Shown: positions 1-7,921, counted from the stretch's first letter. The stretch: DNA of 43,499 bases from Frankia sp. RB7 (GCA_030403585.1 JAUEPE010000058.1:1-43499), one strand, 5' to 3'. Numbers and translations: made by a program. Notes: generated from the letters alone by a model not told the origin.

Positions 1-2
1 TG

Positions 3-98
3 CGCAAGGTCGCCGACGACTATCTCGCCGACGTCAACCGCGACCGCCCCGAGCATCTCGAAGTGATCCTCGCGCCGAGCATCGCGCCGGCGGAATAG
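3..98 (+). CDS. C-terminal end of an unrecognised protein (partial)
   Basis: A reading frame open from the window edge ends at TAG 96-98. It encodes about 31 residues, charged at first and ending in a hydrophobic then Pro/Ala-rich tail (ILAPSIAPAE). The codon choice is strongly GC-rich, like the real genes nearby. Too little is present to name a family. The gene continues upstream of the window. Confidence 0.5.
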   Translation, partial: RKVADDYLADVNRDRPEHLEVILAPSIAPAE

Positions 99-115
99 GC
101 TCCGCTCTCTCCTTT

Positions 116-233
116 CGTCATTGCGAGTTGGGACCGGCCTTGAGGCGCCGACGCGCGCTGAATGAAACGACGTTTAGCGACACAAATGGAATCAATGGGT
201 TAGCTCGACGTTTCTTCCTAGCGCGCAATGACG
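116..233. repeat. Palindromic interspersed element with CGTCATTGCG ends
   Basis: A perfect 10-bp inverted repeat, CGTCATTGCG at 116-125 and CGCAATGACG at 224-233, encloses about 100 bp that includes the motifs AAACGACG and CGACGTTT. 'Cattgcgag...gcaatgacg' ends are common in interspersed non-coding elements of Bradyrhizobium-type genomes (general knowledge). It lies between two convergent genes, where such elements usually sit. A related 'cattgcgag' start is seen near 23492. Confidence 0.6.
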
Positions 234-255
234 GAGTTTGTGAGCGCAGCTTGAA

Positions 256-1431
256 CTACGCCGCGATCAGATCGTCATACACCGGATCGATCGTGTCTTC
301 CGCGACGAGCTCGTCGCAGAACAACCTCGCCTCTTCGCGCGCGGATTCGGTGGCGAAGCGGCGCAGCAGGACCATCAGCGGCTCGGTGGCGCCGCGGTCG
401 GTCTCGCAATGGGTCAGCACGCGCTCGACCATGCGCCGGCGCAGCCGCGCCGCGGTGTCGTCGGTATCGGCAAAGCCATGCTCGTGGCAGGCATCGAGCG
501 CGACCTGGAATGCCGCGAAGGTCGCCTCGGGCAACCCGGCGCGGCGGAGCAGCGCGTGCAGGCTGTTGCCGCCGCGATCGTGCAGCAGCGCGGAGACACG
601 CGCGAGCGGCAGATCGGCCAATTCGGCCAGTGCCGCGTCAAAGAGTTCGAGGTTGCTCGACAGCAGCGCGCGCAGGATCAGGCCGGCGGTGAGCTGGCCG
701 GTGATCCGTAGATGCTTCACCAGGCCCTGCATGTCGTCGCCGCGGGAGCGCGCCGCGATATTCATGGTGGAGCGATCACGTGCCTCGATCGTCATGCGCT
801 CGGCACGGTCGGCGCTCAGCCAGTTCCGCGCCACGACGAACTGCGCCAGCGTCTCGGAGAGCTTTGCCACCAGCGCGGCGCGCGTTGCGGCCGGAATGTC
901 GTCCAGCACCAGCATCGCCTCGCGGATCGCGGCGAGATGGCCGTGACGCTCAACGATGCGATTCCAGGAGAACGGCGCCAGCTCGGCGTGGGGATTTTCG
1001 ATCAACTCGAGCGCGGCGGCCGCGCAGCCAACCTCGGCAATGGCGGCGCAGACCGAGACCGGGAGCGCGATGCGGCGGGCGACCGCACATTGCACCTCGT
1101 CATTGCCGGTCGCGACGATGTCGACGAGATCGGCATCGACCAGCAGCGGCGAATGTTCGAGCACGGGCAGCGCCACGGTCGGCTGGTCCGCCGACAGCGC
1201 CCGCACGATCGAGGCCGGCGCATCCGTGCTGCGCGCAAATGCCTCGGCCATCGCCTGCCGTACCAGCGGCGAGGGATCGTCGAGCAGCATCAGCAGCGCG
1301 CCTTCGGCGGCGACACGGTCGTCGTGAGAAAGGTCCGAGATCAGCCAGGCCCGGGCCAATGCCCGCGTCGCCTCCGCCCGCTCACCGGCGGGCGCGGTCC
1401 TGATCCAATTGATGAACTGCCGAACAATCAT
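256..1431 (-). CDS. DUF2336 domain-containing protein
   Basis: A 391-residue, alpha-helical, Ala/Leu/Arg-rich protein with no signal peptide or membrane segment. The N-terminal half resembles short helical repeats (for example the stretch around LLDDPSPLVRQAMAEAFA, residues 49-66). This matches the alphaproteobacterial DUF2336 family, whose biochemical role is unknown to me. The start is ATG at 1431. A CtrA-like half-degenerate site (TTAA-N7-TTCA) lies at 1508-1522, about 80 bp upstream. The next gene upstream on the same strand is the transglycosylase, 150 bp away, so a shared transcript is possible but not evident. The family name is confident; no function is assigned. Confidence 0.8.
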   Translation of the reverse strand: MIVRQFINWIRTAPAGERAEATRALARAWLISDLSHDDRVAAEGALLMLLDDPSPLVRQAMAEAFARSTDAPASIVRALSADQPTVALPVLEHSPLLVDADLVDIVATGNDEVQCAVARRIALPVSVCAAIAEVGCAAAALELIENPHAELAPFSWNRIVERHGHLAAIREAMLVLDDIPAATRAALVAKLSETLAQFVVARNWLSADRAERMTIEARDRSTMNIAARSRGDDMQGLVKHLRITGQLTAGLILRALLSSNLELFDAALAELADLPLARVSALLHDRGGNSLHALLRRAGLPEATFAAFQVALDACHEHGFADTDDTAARLRRRMVERVLTHCETDRGATEPLMVLLRRFATESAREEARLFCDELVAEDTIDPVYDDLIAA

Positions 1432-1507
1432 GGTGCTTCCGGCTTACGCAACGAAAAAACGAAACGATGACGGCTTGTCATCTGCAATACAAAATAAACC
1501 ACGACGC

Positions 1508-1522
1508 TTAACAAAGCGTTCA
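1508..1522 (-). promoter_or_regulatory. Possible degenerate CtrA-like site upstream of the DUF2336 gene
   Basis: TTAACAAAGCGTTCA matches TTAA-N7-TTAA except for one base in the second half. The same bases form the small palindrome CGCTT-AACA-AAGCG. The surrounding 1480-1560 region is clearly AT-richer than the genes. The call is weak because one half-site is imperfect. Confidence 0.3.
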
Positions 1523-1581
1523 CCATAACTGGCTGGTTTTATTGATGATTTGTTAAGGGCTAGGAGACGCGCAGAAGCGCG

Positions 1582-2616
1582 CTAGCTCGAGAACGCGCCG
1601 CTGCGATCGCTGAACAGATCAAGCGGTTGCGGCGGCCGAACGTCGGGCGTCGTCGAGGCAGCCGAGGTCGCGGGGGCGACCGAGGTGAGCGAGGCGTTGT
1701 TACCCCACAATTTCTGCACCGTCGTCGAGACCGGCTGCGTCGCATCGCCGGGCTGATAGATCGAACGGAATGCCGGCATGACCGGCGTGTTGTCTGCGAC
1801 CGTCGTCGACGATGTCGCGCTCACCGGCGTCACGCCGCGTGCGTCCGGGAAGGTCTGGAGATAGGCGGCGCCATTGACCATCGGCGCGGCGGGCTGCACG
1901 CCGTTAGCCGCGGCGACCTGCGTGGTCGAGGGCGTGTCGCCATACATCGCCATCGCGCTGCGCGTGGATTTCGCATTGGAGGCGCTGGCGTAGCGGGCGT
2001 TCAACACCGAATAGACTTCGGAGACGCTGCGCGCGCGGCCATCCTTGGCGTAGAAGATCGAACGGTTGGCGGAGGCAGCGTTGGGAAACAGCCGCGCACC
2101 GACCGCTTGCGGATTGTCCTCGGCATTGGCGATCAGTTTCGCCGCGCCGCCGACGCCCATGAAGTGCGCCATATAGAGCTCGCTATCGGATGGCCTGCGG
2201 CCGAGCAGACCGGTGAGCTTGAAACTGTTGGACTGCGTCAGCGCCGCAGCCATGCTCGAAGCGGCGTCGGGGTCGTCGCGCAGCTTCATGATCGACCGCT
2301 TCATGAAGGGATCATCGACGGTATAGGTGCCTGACGACGTCTTGCTGATGGCGTCGGAATAGTTGCCATAGCCGAGCTGGGTGCCCGCCTCCTTCACCGT
2401 GCCGAGCCAGGTCTGGTCGATGAACTGGTAGAGGCCGTGGGCGGACGAAGTGGTGGCGCCGGCCGAGGGATCGAAATCCGATTCCATCTTGGCGGTGGTC
2501 AGCATGTATTCGAAGCTGACGCCGGTCTGGCTCGAGGCCTGCTTGATCGCGCCCGCAACGCGCCGCGATGAGTCGGTTGCGGCCGTCTGCGAGGCATTTG
2601 AATTGTCGACCGACAT
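1582..2616 (-). CDS. Transglycosylase SLT domain protein (putative lytic transglycosylase)
   Basis: From ATG 2616 this gives 344 residues. The SLT/lysozyme-like domain is near residues 20-120, with the catalytic-Glu motif KMESDFDPSA and the partner motif AHGLYQF. The domain is expected to cleave the MurNAc-GlcNAc bond of peptidoglycan, forming 1,6-anhydro ends. The last ~150 residues are Ala/Ser/Thr/Val-rich and look disordered. No signal peptide is visible from either start, which is unusual for an enzyme of the periplasmic wall. Export by a flagellar or other non-Sec route, or a missed start, are options. An alternative in-frame ATG at 2676 would add 20 residues. I prefer 2616 because a CtrA box at 2698-2712 lies only 22 bp before 2676, leaving little room for a leader. 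Confidence 0.8.
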   Translation of the reverse strand: MSVDNSNASQTAATDSSRRVAGAIKQASSQTGVSFEYMLTTAKMESDFDPSAGATTSSAHGLYQFIDQTWLGTVKEAGTQLGYGNYSDAISKTSSGTYTVDDPFMKRSIMKLRDDPDAASSMAAALTQSNSFKLTGLLGRRPSDSELYMAHFMGVGGAAKLIANAEDNPQAVGARLFPNAASANRSIFYAKDGRARSVSEVYSVLNARYASASNAKSTRSAMAMYGDTPSTTQVAAANGVQPAAPMVNGAAYLQTFPDARGVTPVSATSSTTVADNTPVMPAFRSIYQPGDATQPVSTTVQKLWGNNASLTSVAPATSAASTTPDVRPPQPLDLFSDRSGAFSS

Positions 2617-2697
2617 GATGGCGTGACCGGCCCGCGCGGCGTTTGAGTGGCGCCGGCAATTCGGACGCCCGATCATCCCACCGTGGGACAGTTATGG

Positions 2698-2712
2698 TTA
2701 ACGCGGGGTTAA
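2698..2712 (-). promoter_or_regulatory. CtrA-type binding box upstream of the transglycosylase
   Basis: TTAACGCGGGGTTAA is a perfect TTAA-N7-TTAA. Read on the minus strand, the gene-proximal half continues as TTAACCAT, the classic extended CtrA half-site. It stands 82 bp before the preferred start at 2616, in an otherwise GC-rich stretch. CtrA controls cell-cycle, division and flagellar genes in alphaproteobacteria (established knowledge). Its action here is inferred from the motif. Confidence 0.65.
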
Positions 2713-2757
2713 TTTGGCGGTCACCGTCATCCCGGTGCGTATCCGCAGGGGCAAGCC

Positions 2758-3180
2758 CTATTTCTTGTAGACCGCGTTCGGATCGAACAGCCTGTCAGCA
2801 TCGACGAAGACGAGCCTCGCACCGCCGCCCTCGGCCTCGACTTTACGATAGAAGCAGGACCGGCGGCCGGTGTGGCAGGCGGCGCCGACCTGCTCGACGC
2901 GGAGCCAGACCGCGTCCTGGTCGCAATCGGTGCGGATCTCGACCACGCGCTGGGTCTGACCTGACGTCTCACCTTTTCGCCACAAGGCATTGCGCGAGCG
3001 GCTGAAGTACCAGGCTTCGCCGGTAGCAATGGTCTTGCGCAACGCCTCGTCATTCATATGCGCGACCATCAGCACGTCACCGCTGGCAACGTCCGTCGCC
3101 ACGCAGGTCACGAGGCCGGCTGCATCGAACTTGGGGAGGAAGGCCAGGCCTTCCTCGATCTCGTGGGAGTGAGCGGACAC
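2758..3180 (-). CDS. hisI: Phosphoribosyl-AMP cyclohydrolase
   Basis: A 140-residue protein of normal length for monofunctional HisI, without a fused HisE domain. It hydrolyses the adenine ring of phosphoribosyl-AMP in the third step of histidine synthesis, in the cytoplasm. Visible hallmarks are VLMVAHMNDEAL, EAWYFSRSR, the metal-binding DCDQD (residues 85-89), and the Zn ligands in ACHTG (C102) and CFYRK (C109). The start is GTG at 3180, with a GGCGAG-like ribosome site upstream. folE ends 27 bp before this start on the same strand, so folE-hisI is probably one transcript. Both enzymes open a purine ring by hydrolysis. Confidence 0.95.
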   Translation of the reverse strand: MSAHSHEIEEGLAFLPKFDAAGLVTCVATDVASGDVLMVAHMNDEALRKTIATGEAWYFSRSRNALWRKGETSGQTQRVVEIRTDCDQDAVWLRVEQVGAACHTGRRSCFYRKVEAEGGGARLVFVDADRLFDPNAVYKK

Positions 3181-3207
3181 GACAAATCTCGCCAGTTGTT
3201 CGCGAGG

Positions 3208-3900
3208 TCAGCGCGTCATGCCTCGCACCATGGACAGGAAGCGGGCCTGCTCCGCCGGGTTGTCGCGGAACATGCCGGTGTAGCGGCTGGTGAAGGTGGA
3301 GGCGCCATGCTTGGCGACGCCGCGCACCGACATGCAGGTATGCTCGGCCTCGATCAGGACGGCAACGCCACGCGGCTTCAGGATCTCATCGATCGCGGCT
3401 GCGATCTGCGCCGTCAGATGCTCCTGGGTCTGGAGCCGGCGGGCGAAGATGTCGGTCAGGCGCGCAAGCTTCGACAGGCCGACGACGCGTTCCACCGGCG
3501 TATAGGCGATGTGTGCCTTGCCGTAGAACGGCATCATGTGATGCTCGCATTGCGAAGTGAATTCGATGTCCCGCACCAGGACGAAGTCGTCATAGCCGGC
3601 GGTCTCGCCGAAGGTGCGGTCGAGCACCTCGGCCGGGCACTGATGGTAGCCCTGATAGAGCTCGTCGAAGGCCTCGACCACGCGGCGCGGCGTGTCGAGC
3701 AGGCCCTCGCGCTCGGTGTTCTCGCCGATATAGGCGAGCAGCGTCTTCACCGCAGCTTCCGCCTCGGCGCGCGCCGGGCGCGGCTGGTCGGCGCGGACGG
3801 CGGCCGCGAGGAATTCGGCAGGATCAAGCTCCGCCGGGCGGCTCTCGAGTTGCTTGTCAGAGGGCTTGCTGGGGCGGATGGATTTGATTGCAGCGTCCAT
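3208..3900 (-). CDS. folE: GTP cyclohydrolase I
   Basis: A 230-residue FolE that converts GTP to 7,8-dihydroneopterin triphosphate for folate (and queuosine-type) synthesis. The Zn ligands are C118 and H121 in SQCEHHMMPF, and C189 in EHTCMSVRG. Other family blocks are GLLDTPRRV, GKAHIAYTP and VVGLSKLAR. The frame is open as far as 4314, but ATG 3900 has a good GGAG site about 6 bp upstream, and everything before it is unrelated to FolE. The first ~45 residues form a poorly conserved Pro/Ala-rich leader. It is divergent from the IscU-like gene across 243 bp and lies 27 bp before hisI. Confidence 0.95.
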   Translation of the reverse strand: MDAAIKSIRPSKPSDKQLESRPAELDPAEFLAAAVRADQPRPARAEAEAAVKTLLAYIGENTEREGLLDTPRRVVEAFDELYQGYHQCPAEVLDRTFGETAGYDDFVLVRDIEFTSQCEHHMMPFYGKAHIAYTPVERVVGLSKLARLTDIFARRLQTQEHLTAQIAAAIDEILKPRGVAVLIEAEHTCMSVRGVAKHGASTFTSRYTGMFRDNPAEQARFLSMVRGMTR

Positions 3901-4143
3901 ATCGACTCCGTTCGACGGCCTTGCGGCCGGAGTGTCACCGGCAGACGGGGCGGACAAGCCGCCGGACGCCTGAAGAAAACAGTATTTGGCGAAAGAGGTC
4001 TCTTGGCAATAACGCCGGCAATCCAGATCTGGATCATCGCCGACGCACCGCAGGACTGTTTTTCCGCCAGTTCCAGCCCTATATAAGACCGTGGAACGCG
4101 CCCGCCAAGGCCGATCCGGCAGGGAAGTGTTGGACTCCATCAC

Positions 4144-4599
4144 ATGCTGAACGACATCTATAACAAGCGGATCATCGAGCTGGCCGGGAATATTCCGCGC
4201 CTCGGGCGGTTGTCGTCCCCCCATGCCACCGCCACCGCCCATTCCAAGCTGTGCGGCTCGACCGTGAAGGTCGACCTCAAGATGGAGGGCGACACCGTCA
4301 CCGACTTCGCCCATGACGTGAAGGCCTGTGCACTGGGCCAGGCCTCTTCATCCATCATGGCAAGTCACGTGGTCGGCTCGACTGCGAGCGAACTCCGTGA
4401 GTTACGCGAAAGCGTTCGCAAGATGCTGAAAGAGAATGGTTCGCCTCCCGAAGGCAAGTGGGAGGAAATCAAGTTCCTCGAGCCGGTCCGCGACTACAAG
4501 GCGCGTCACGCTTCGACGCTGCTGACCTTCGATGCCGTGGTGGACGCGATCGGCCAGATCGAGGCCAAGGCGAAGCAGCCGGCCACCGCGCAAGGCTGA
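4144..4599 (+). CDS. IscU/NifU-like Fe-S scaffold homologue lacking the third ligand Cys
   Basis: A 151-residue IscU/SufU-fold protein. Two scaffold cysteines are present: C37 in KLCGST and C62 in VKACALGQASSS. Where IscU has a His-Cys-Ser motif, this protein has RHASTL, so H122 is kept but the Cys is Ala123. The Asp that follows the first Cys in IscU (CGD) is Ser here. These changes predict weaker or different cluster binding, or a non-scaffold role. The N-terminus MLNDIYNKRIIELAGNI is typical of the alphaproteobacterial version that sits beside folE. No iscS, iscA or suf gene is nearby. The Ala-rich C-terminal tail is likely flexible. Confidence 0.85.
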   Translation: MLNDIYNKRIIELAGNIPRLGRLSSPHATATAHSKLCGSTVKVDLKMEGDTVTDFAHDVKACALGQASSSIMASHVVGSTASELRELRESVRKMLKENGSPPEGKWEEIKFLEPVRDYKARHASTLLTFDAVVDAIGQIEAKAKQPATAQG

Positions 4600-4615
4600 G
4601 ACGAGGCTGAATTCT

Positions 4616-5515
4616 TTACTTCTGCGCCGCCGGTGCGGGCGTCGCGGCGCCCCCGGTGGGCACCATCGCTTCCGCCGTCTTGGTCGACTTGGCAGGCTGC
4701 GCCTGCTCCTCGCCGAACCTTGCCTGCGTCTTCGGCCCAAGCTCCGCCATCGCGGGTGCCGTCACGTCCACATGCGGCAGCACATCGGCCACCAGATCGG
4801 TGGTCACGAGATTGGTCAACTTCAGCTCAGCGGCGTCGAGCTCGTGCAGGTCTTCCCATGGCGGCACATTGAGCGCGAGCGACAGCAGGTCCCCGGCCCC
4901 GCCCATGTCGAAGGTGTATTTGGCAAGCCGGCCGATGTCGCGTTCCACGATCATCAAATCCTGTGCGCTGTAGCTCGCCGCCTTGGCGTCATCGGCGCGG
5001 TCGCCCATCCAGATCTGATGGACGCGGACATGGGCCGCTTCCGGCACGTAGCGCTTCTTGCCGGCCAGCAGCAGGAACACGCACATGGATTCGCAATAGG
5101 CTTCCGAGGCGACCGCCGGACGGGCGCCCTGCCCGCCGCCGTTCTGCTGCGTGATGCCGACAGTGGTCAGAAGGCCGAGATTGCGGAAGCGCCGACCAAG
5201 CGTGATGGCGTCGTTGACGGAACCGCCGCTGGAATCGAGCACGACGGTCGCGCCGCCGAGCTGGCGTCCGCGGACGAATTCGTCGAAATCTTTCGGAGTA
5301 TCAGCAGTGATGATGCCGACCGCGCTGACCCAGCCGCGGCAATTGGGCTCGCAGGCGACCCAGCCGAACTTCATCGGCAGCTTGCGCTCTTCAAGGGTAG
5401 CACCGGCACGAGCCGACGATCCGAAGGTCGCGAAGGCGCCGGCCAACACGACCCCACAAGCGGCGGTTCCCACCAGCAACCAGCCGCGTAGATTGAGCGA
5501 CTTCACAACTTTCAA
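4616..5515 (-). CDS. Periplasmic ClpP-fold (COG3904-like) protein
   Basis: A 299-residue protein with an N-terminal Sec signal peptide (hydrophobic LLVGTAACGVVLAGAFA) ending near ARA-GA. The mature part shows the ClpP/crotonase-like pattern: VVLDSSGGSVNDA (oxyanion GG turn), then AYCESMCVFLLLAGKKRYV with the candidate nucleophile Ser before Met-Cys, then HVRVHQIW with the candidate His. This suggests a periplasmic serine peptidase or a related hydrolase fold. Activity is inferred only. The C-terminal 50 residues are Ala/Pro/Lys-rich and probably unstructured. It converges on the IscU-like gene with 16 bp between stop codons. Its own promoter must lie in 5516-5744. Confidence 0.75.
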   Translation of the reverse strand: MKVVKSLNLRGWLLVGTAACGVVLAGAFATFGSSARAGATLEERKLPMKFGWVACEPNCRGWVSAVGIITADTPKDFDEFVRGRQLGGATVVLDSSGGSVNDAITLGRRFRNLGLLTTVGITQQNGGGQGARPAVASEAYCESMCVFLLLAGKKRYVPEAAHVRVHQIWMGDRADDAKAASYSAQDLMIVERDIGRLAKYTFDMGGAGDLLSLALNVPPWEDLHELDAAELKLTNLVTTDLVADVLPHVDVTAPAMAELGPKTQARFGEEQAQPAKSTKTAEAMVPTGGAATPAPAAQK

Positions 5516-5744
5516 ACTGGTCCCTTCCCCAAGCCCTAAGGCGATTCAGGCAAGCCCCGTTTCGACGTTCCCTGAGTCTCACATGAACGTCACAAAAATG
5601 GTATCCGGGGGAATACAGATCGTCCATAGGTACTTGCTGCACTGCTCCCTGAAAGCAGGCAAAGTATGGCTTGCGCACCACAGCTCGCTGTTCCCTGCAG
5701 TGGAACTGCACATCGGGGGCGCACAGGATGTCGGCACAGCGCAC

Positions 5745-6083
5745 ATGAAGCACACAACCTGCGAGCACTGTTCCACTCCAGTCACTGAAGCGCTGCGGCT
5801 GCCCCGTAGATTCGGTCGCGCACTGATCTGGCTCTACCGACACACCCTGTCACCGCTGGTCGGCTACAACTGTCGGCATCTGCCGACCTGCTCCGTGTAC
5901 GGCGACGAGGCGATCGAGCGGTTCGGACTCTGGGCCGGCGGCTGGATGACGCTCGCACGCCTGTTGCGTTGCAACCCATTCGGCACCTCAGGCATCGACA
6001 ACGTACCTCCTTCCGCGCCGAAGGGGGCGCGCTGGTACATGCCCTGGCGGTACGGCCGCTGGCGCGGCGTCAACGCTTCGTAA
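5745..6083 (+). CDS. yidD: Membrane protein insertion efficiency factor YidD
   Basis: A 112-residue YidD. This small peripheral inner-membrane protein assists YidC-dependent insertion of membrane proteins. Diagnostic blocks are an amphipathic segment with LIWLYRHTLSPLVG, CRHLPTCSVYGDEAIERFG, and ARLLRCNPF...GIDNVP, with Cys at 43, 49 and 76. The frame is open far upstream, but family length and the N-terminus favour ATG 5745. No strong ribosome site is visible, so the start is moderately sure. The C-terminal Arg/Trp-rich tail is typical for rhizobial YidD. Confidence 0.9.
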   Translation: MKHTTCEHCSTPVTEALRLPRRFGRALIWLYRHTLSPLVGYNCRHLPTCSVYGDEAIERFGLWAGGWMTLARLLRCNPFGTSGIDNVPPSAPKGARWYMPWRYGRWRGVNAS

Positions 6084-6173
6084 GCATGCTGCGGTGCTTT
6101 GCGCATCGCTGCTCTGAGCGGAACCGGAACTTTTTCCTCGCGTTGTTGTGTTGCTCCCCAGGGAGGAAACAAC

Positions 6174-6386
6174 ATGCGCTGGAAAATCAGCCCTCATCTT
6201 CACTTCAGGCCCGGTCCACATCCTGGCTTTCATCCGCGGGATCACGATCCCCGCACCATCGATATGCTTGCGATCCTCGCCCTGCTGGTGCTCGTCGTCG
6301 GATCCGGCTGGTATCTGGCGACAAGCCTTGCAACGCCGCCAAGCACGACGGCGTTCATTGTTCCGAGCCAGAGTGTGCACTGGTAG
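6174..6386 (+). CDS. Small single-pass membrane protein, unknown
   Basis: A 70-residue protein preceded by a strong ribosome site (GGGAGGAAACAAC-ATG). The N-terminal 30 residues are His/Pro/Asp-rich (PHLHFRPGPHPGFHPRDHD). One transmembrane helix follows (about residues 31-51, MLAILALLVLVVGSGWYLA), then a short tail. The His-rich stretch could bind metal, but this is speculation. It lies 90 bp after yidD on the same strand, perhaps co-transcribed, and converges on the reductase gene, whose end is 5 bp away. Confidence 0.7.
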   Translation: MRWKISPHLHFRPGPHPGFHPRDHDPRTIDMLAILALLVLVVGSGWYLATSLATPPSTTAFIVPSQSVHW

Positions 6387-6391
6387 GCAAG

Positions 6392-7348
6392 TTAGAGATC
6401 CAGCACCAGCCGCTCTGCGTCTGAACCGGCGACGCAGACCATGAGATAGCGCTCGCGCTCATAGGGCAACAGAATACGGTCGCGATGCACGGGCTTGCCC
6501 TCGATCCAGCCGACCTTGCAGGCGCCGCAAATGCCGCCGCAACAGGACGTCGCAACGTCAACGCCGCCTTCCTGCAATGCGGCCAGCATGGTCTGGCCGG
6601 CGCGCACCTGGATCTCCGCGCCTGAACGCGCCAGGAACAATGTGAACGGCTTCGCGTCCGGATCGATAACCGGCGGCGGAGCGACGAAGCGCTCGACATG
6701 TACGTTGGCCGCGGGCCAAGCGGCGGTCGCCCGCTCGAAATCATCCGTCATGCCTTCCGGACCGCAGCAGGCGACCATGGTGTCCGGCCCGGCCGCTCCG
6801 ATCAGTGGCGCGAGGTCGGGACGCCCGGTTCGGGAGGTGCGATGGACGACGACGCGTCCCTCCTTCATGAGTGAGGTGAGGTGCGCGGAGAGCGGCACCT
6901 CCTCGCGCACAATCAAATGCAGCGTGAAGTCGGCCTCTCCCGTTCGCGCGAGATGCCGCGCCATCGACAGGAACGGCGTCACGCCGATGCCGCCTGCGAT
7001 AAAGACATGCCGTGAGATGCCTGCACCAGGGTCCAAACCACCGCGCGGCAGCGACACGCCGATGACGTCGCCGACCCTGATATCGTCGTGCAGCGCGCGC
7101 GAGCCGCCGCGCCCGTCCGCCTCGCGCTTGACCGCGATGACATAGCGTGTGTTGTCAGCGGGCTCGTTGCACAGCGAATAGGTCCGTACGAGCCCGTTCG
7201 GTAGATGCAGGTCGATATGCGCGCCAGGCTTGAACGGCGGCAGCTCCCATCGGTCCGGGTCGGTCAGCGTGAACAGCTTGATGCCTGTGCCAGCCGCCTC
7301 GATGCCGGCGACGACCGTCTTGACCGTCGTGATCGGGCGCGCCTTCAT
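6392..7348 (-). CDS. PDR-type oxidoreductase: FMN/NAD(P) reductase with C-terminal 2Fe-2S domain
   Basis: A 318-residue protein of the phthalate-dioxygenase-reductase/vanillate-demethylase-reductase type. Domains in order: a flavin-binding barrel (~10-105, with RTYSLCNEP), a nucleotide-binding domain (~108-225, with HVFIAGGIGVTPFLSMARHL and CCGPEGM), and a plant-type 2Fe-2S ferredoxin domain (~235-318) with ligands C269, C274, C277 and C305. It passes electrons from NAD(P)H one at a time to a partner protein. ATG 7348 overlaps the MOSC stop as ATGA, so the two are translationally coupled and the MOSC protein is the likely electron acceptor. No Rieske oxygenase gene is nearby, which argues against a dioxygenase partner. 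Confidence 0.9.
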   Translation of the reverse strand: MKARPITTVKTVVAGIEAAGTGIKLFTLTDPDRWELPPFKPGAHIDLHLPNGLVRTYSLCNEPADNTRYVIAVKREADGRGGSRALHDDIRVGDVIGVSLPRGGLDPGAGISRHVFIAGGIGVTPFLSMARHLARTGEADFTLHLIVREEVPLSAHLTSLMKEGRVVVHRTSRTGRPDLAPLIGAAGPDTMVACCGPEGMTDDFERATAAWPAANVHVERFVAPPPVIDPDAKPFTLFLARSGAEIQVRAGQTMLAALQEGGVDVATSCCGGICGACKVGWIEGKPVHRDRILLPYERERYLMVCVAGSDAERLVLDL

Positions 7349-7866
7349 GCCGCGTTCCGTACGGCGTCGCCGACCCTGACGGTGCCGCCTTGCAGGATCT
7401 TGCAGTTGAGGCCGGAGCGGTTGATCAGGGGATCGAAGATCGCCTTGCCGGTGATCTCCTCGATGTGCCGGCATGGTATCGACAGCCGGGTTGCTTCCAG
7501 CAGGGTCTCGCCCAGCCAAAAGCGGCGGCCGACCAGATGGTTCAACGGCACACCCTCGACGGTGACGTTGCGCCGGTGCTCCTCAGGGCCGAGCGCGATA
7601 CCGGCGTCGCGCTTGAGCGCGACCAGCGTCTCGAGCTCGAACAGGGTGACCTGCCGGCCCTCTTCGGGCTTGTGCGAGTAAAACCCGCCTTCGCTGCCGA
7701 TCATGTAGCGGTCACCCTCAATCCCGCGGCCGGCGACGAGAGTGATCGATTCCGCGGCGCGCATCGGTAGAAAGGCACGCGGGGTGAGATGAAGAAAGCG
7801 CACCACGCCGGTCCAGCCGAGGCGTGCCGCGCTCTGCGCCGAATCGGCGCTGATGGTATCGAGCAT
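7345..7866 (-). CDS. MOSC domain protein (putative Moco-dependent oxidoreductase)
   Basis: A 173-residue stand-alone MOSC protein. Visible family blocks are GIEGDRYM, the EEHRRNVTVEGVPLNHLVGRRFWLG strand set, and C132 in LSIPCRHIEE, the position of the molybdenum-ligating Cys in MOSC enzymes. Relatives include YiiM, YcbX and the mitochondrial mARC proteins, which reduce N-hydroxylated compounds. ATG 7866 follows an AAGGA site. The stop overlaps the reductase start by 4 bp. The transporter gene ends 55 bp upstream on the same strand. YcbX carries a fused ferredoxin domain; here the 2Fe-2S/flavin partner is a separate coupled gene. The substrate is unknown. Confidence 0.88.
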   Translation of the reverse strand: MLDTISADSAQSAARLGWTGVVRFLHLTPRAFLPMRAAESITLVAGRGIEGDRYMIGSEGGFYSHKPEEGRQVTLFELETLVALKRDAGIALGPEEHRRNVTVEGVPLNHLVGRRFWLGETLLEATRLSIPCRHIEEITGKAIFDPLINRSGLNCKILQGGTVRVGDAVRNAA

Positions 7867-7921
7867 GGCAAAATCCTTGTGAGAAGCGATGGCGCGCCGC
7901 AAGCAGCGGCGCGCCGCGGGA

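Noticed and set aside
3901..4314. N-terminal extension of folE to 4314
   Set aside because: The added residues are unrelated to FolE and overlap the start of the IscU-like gene on the other strand. ATG 3900 has a good ribosome site.
6392..7348. Reductase of a Rieske aromatic oxygenase
   Set aside because: No oxygenase alpha subunit lies in the neighbourhood; the only coupled gene is the MOSC protein.
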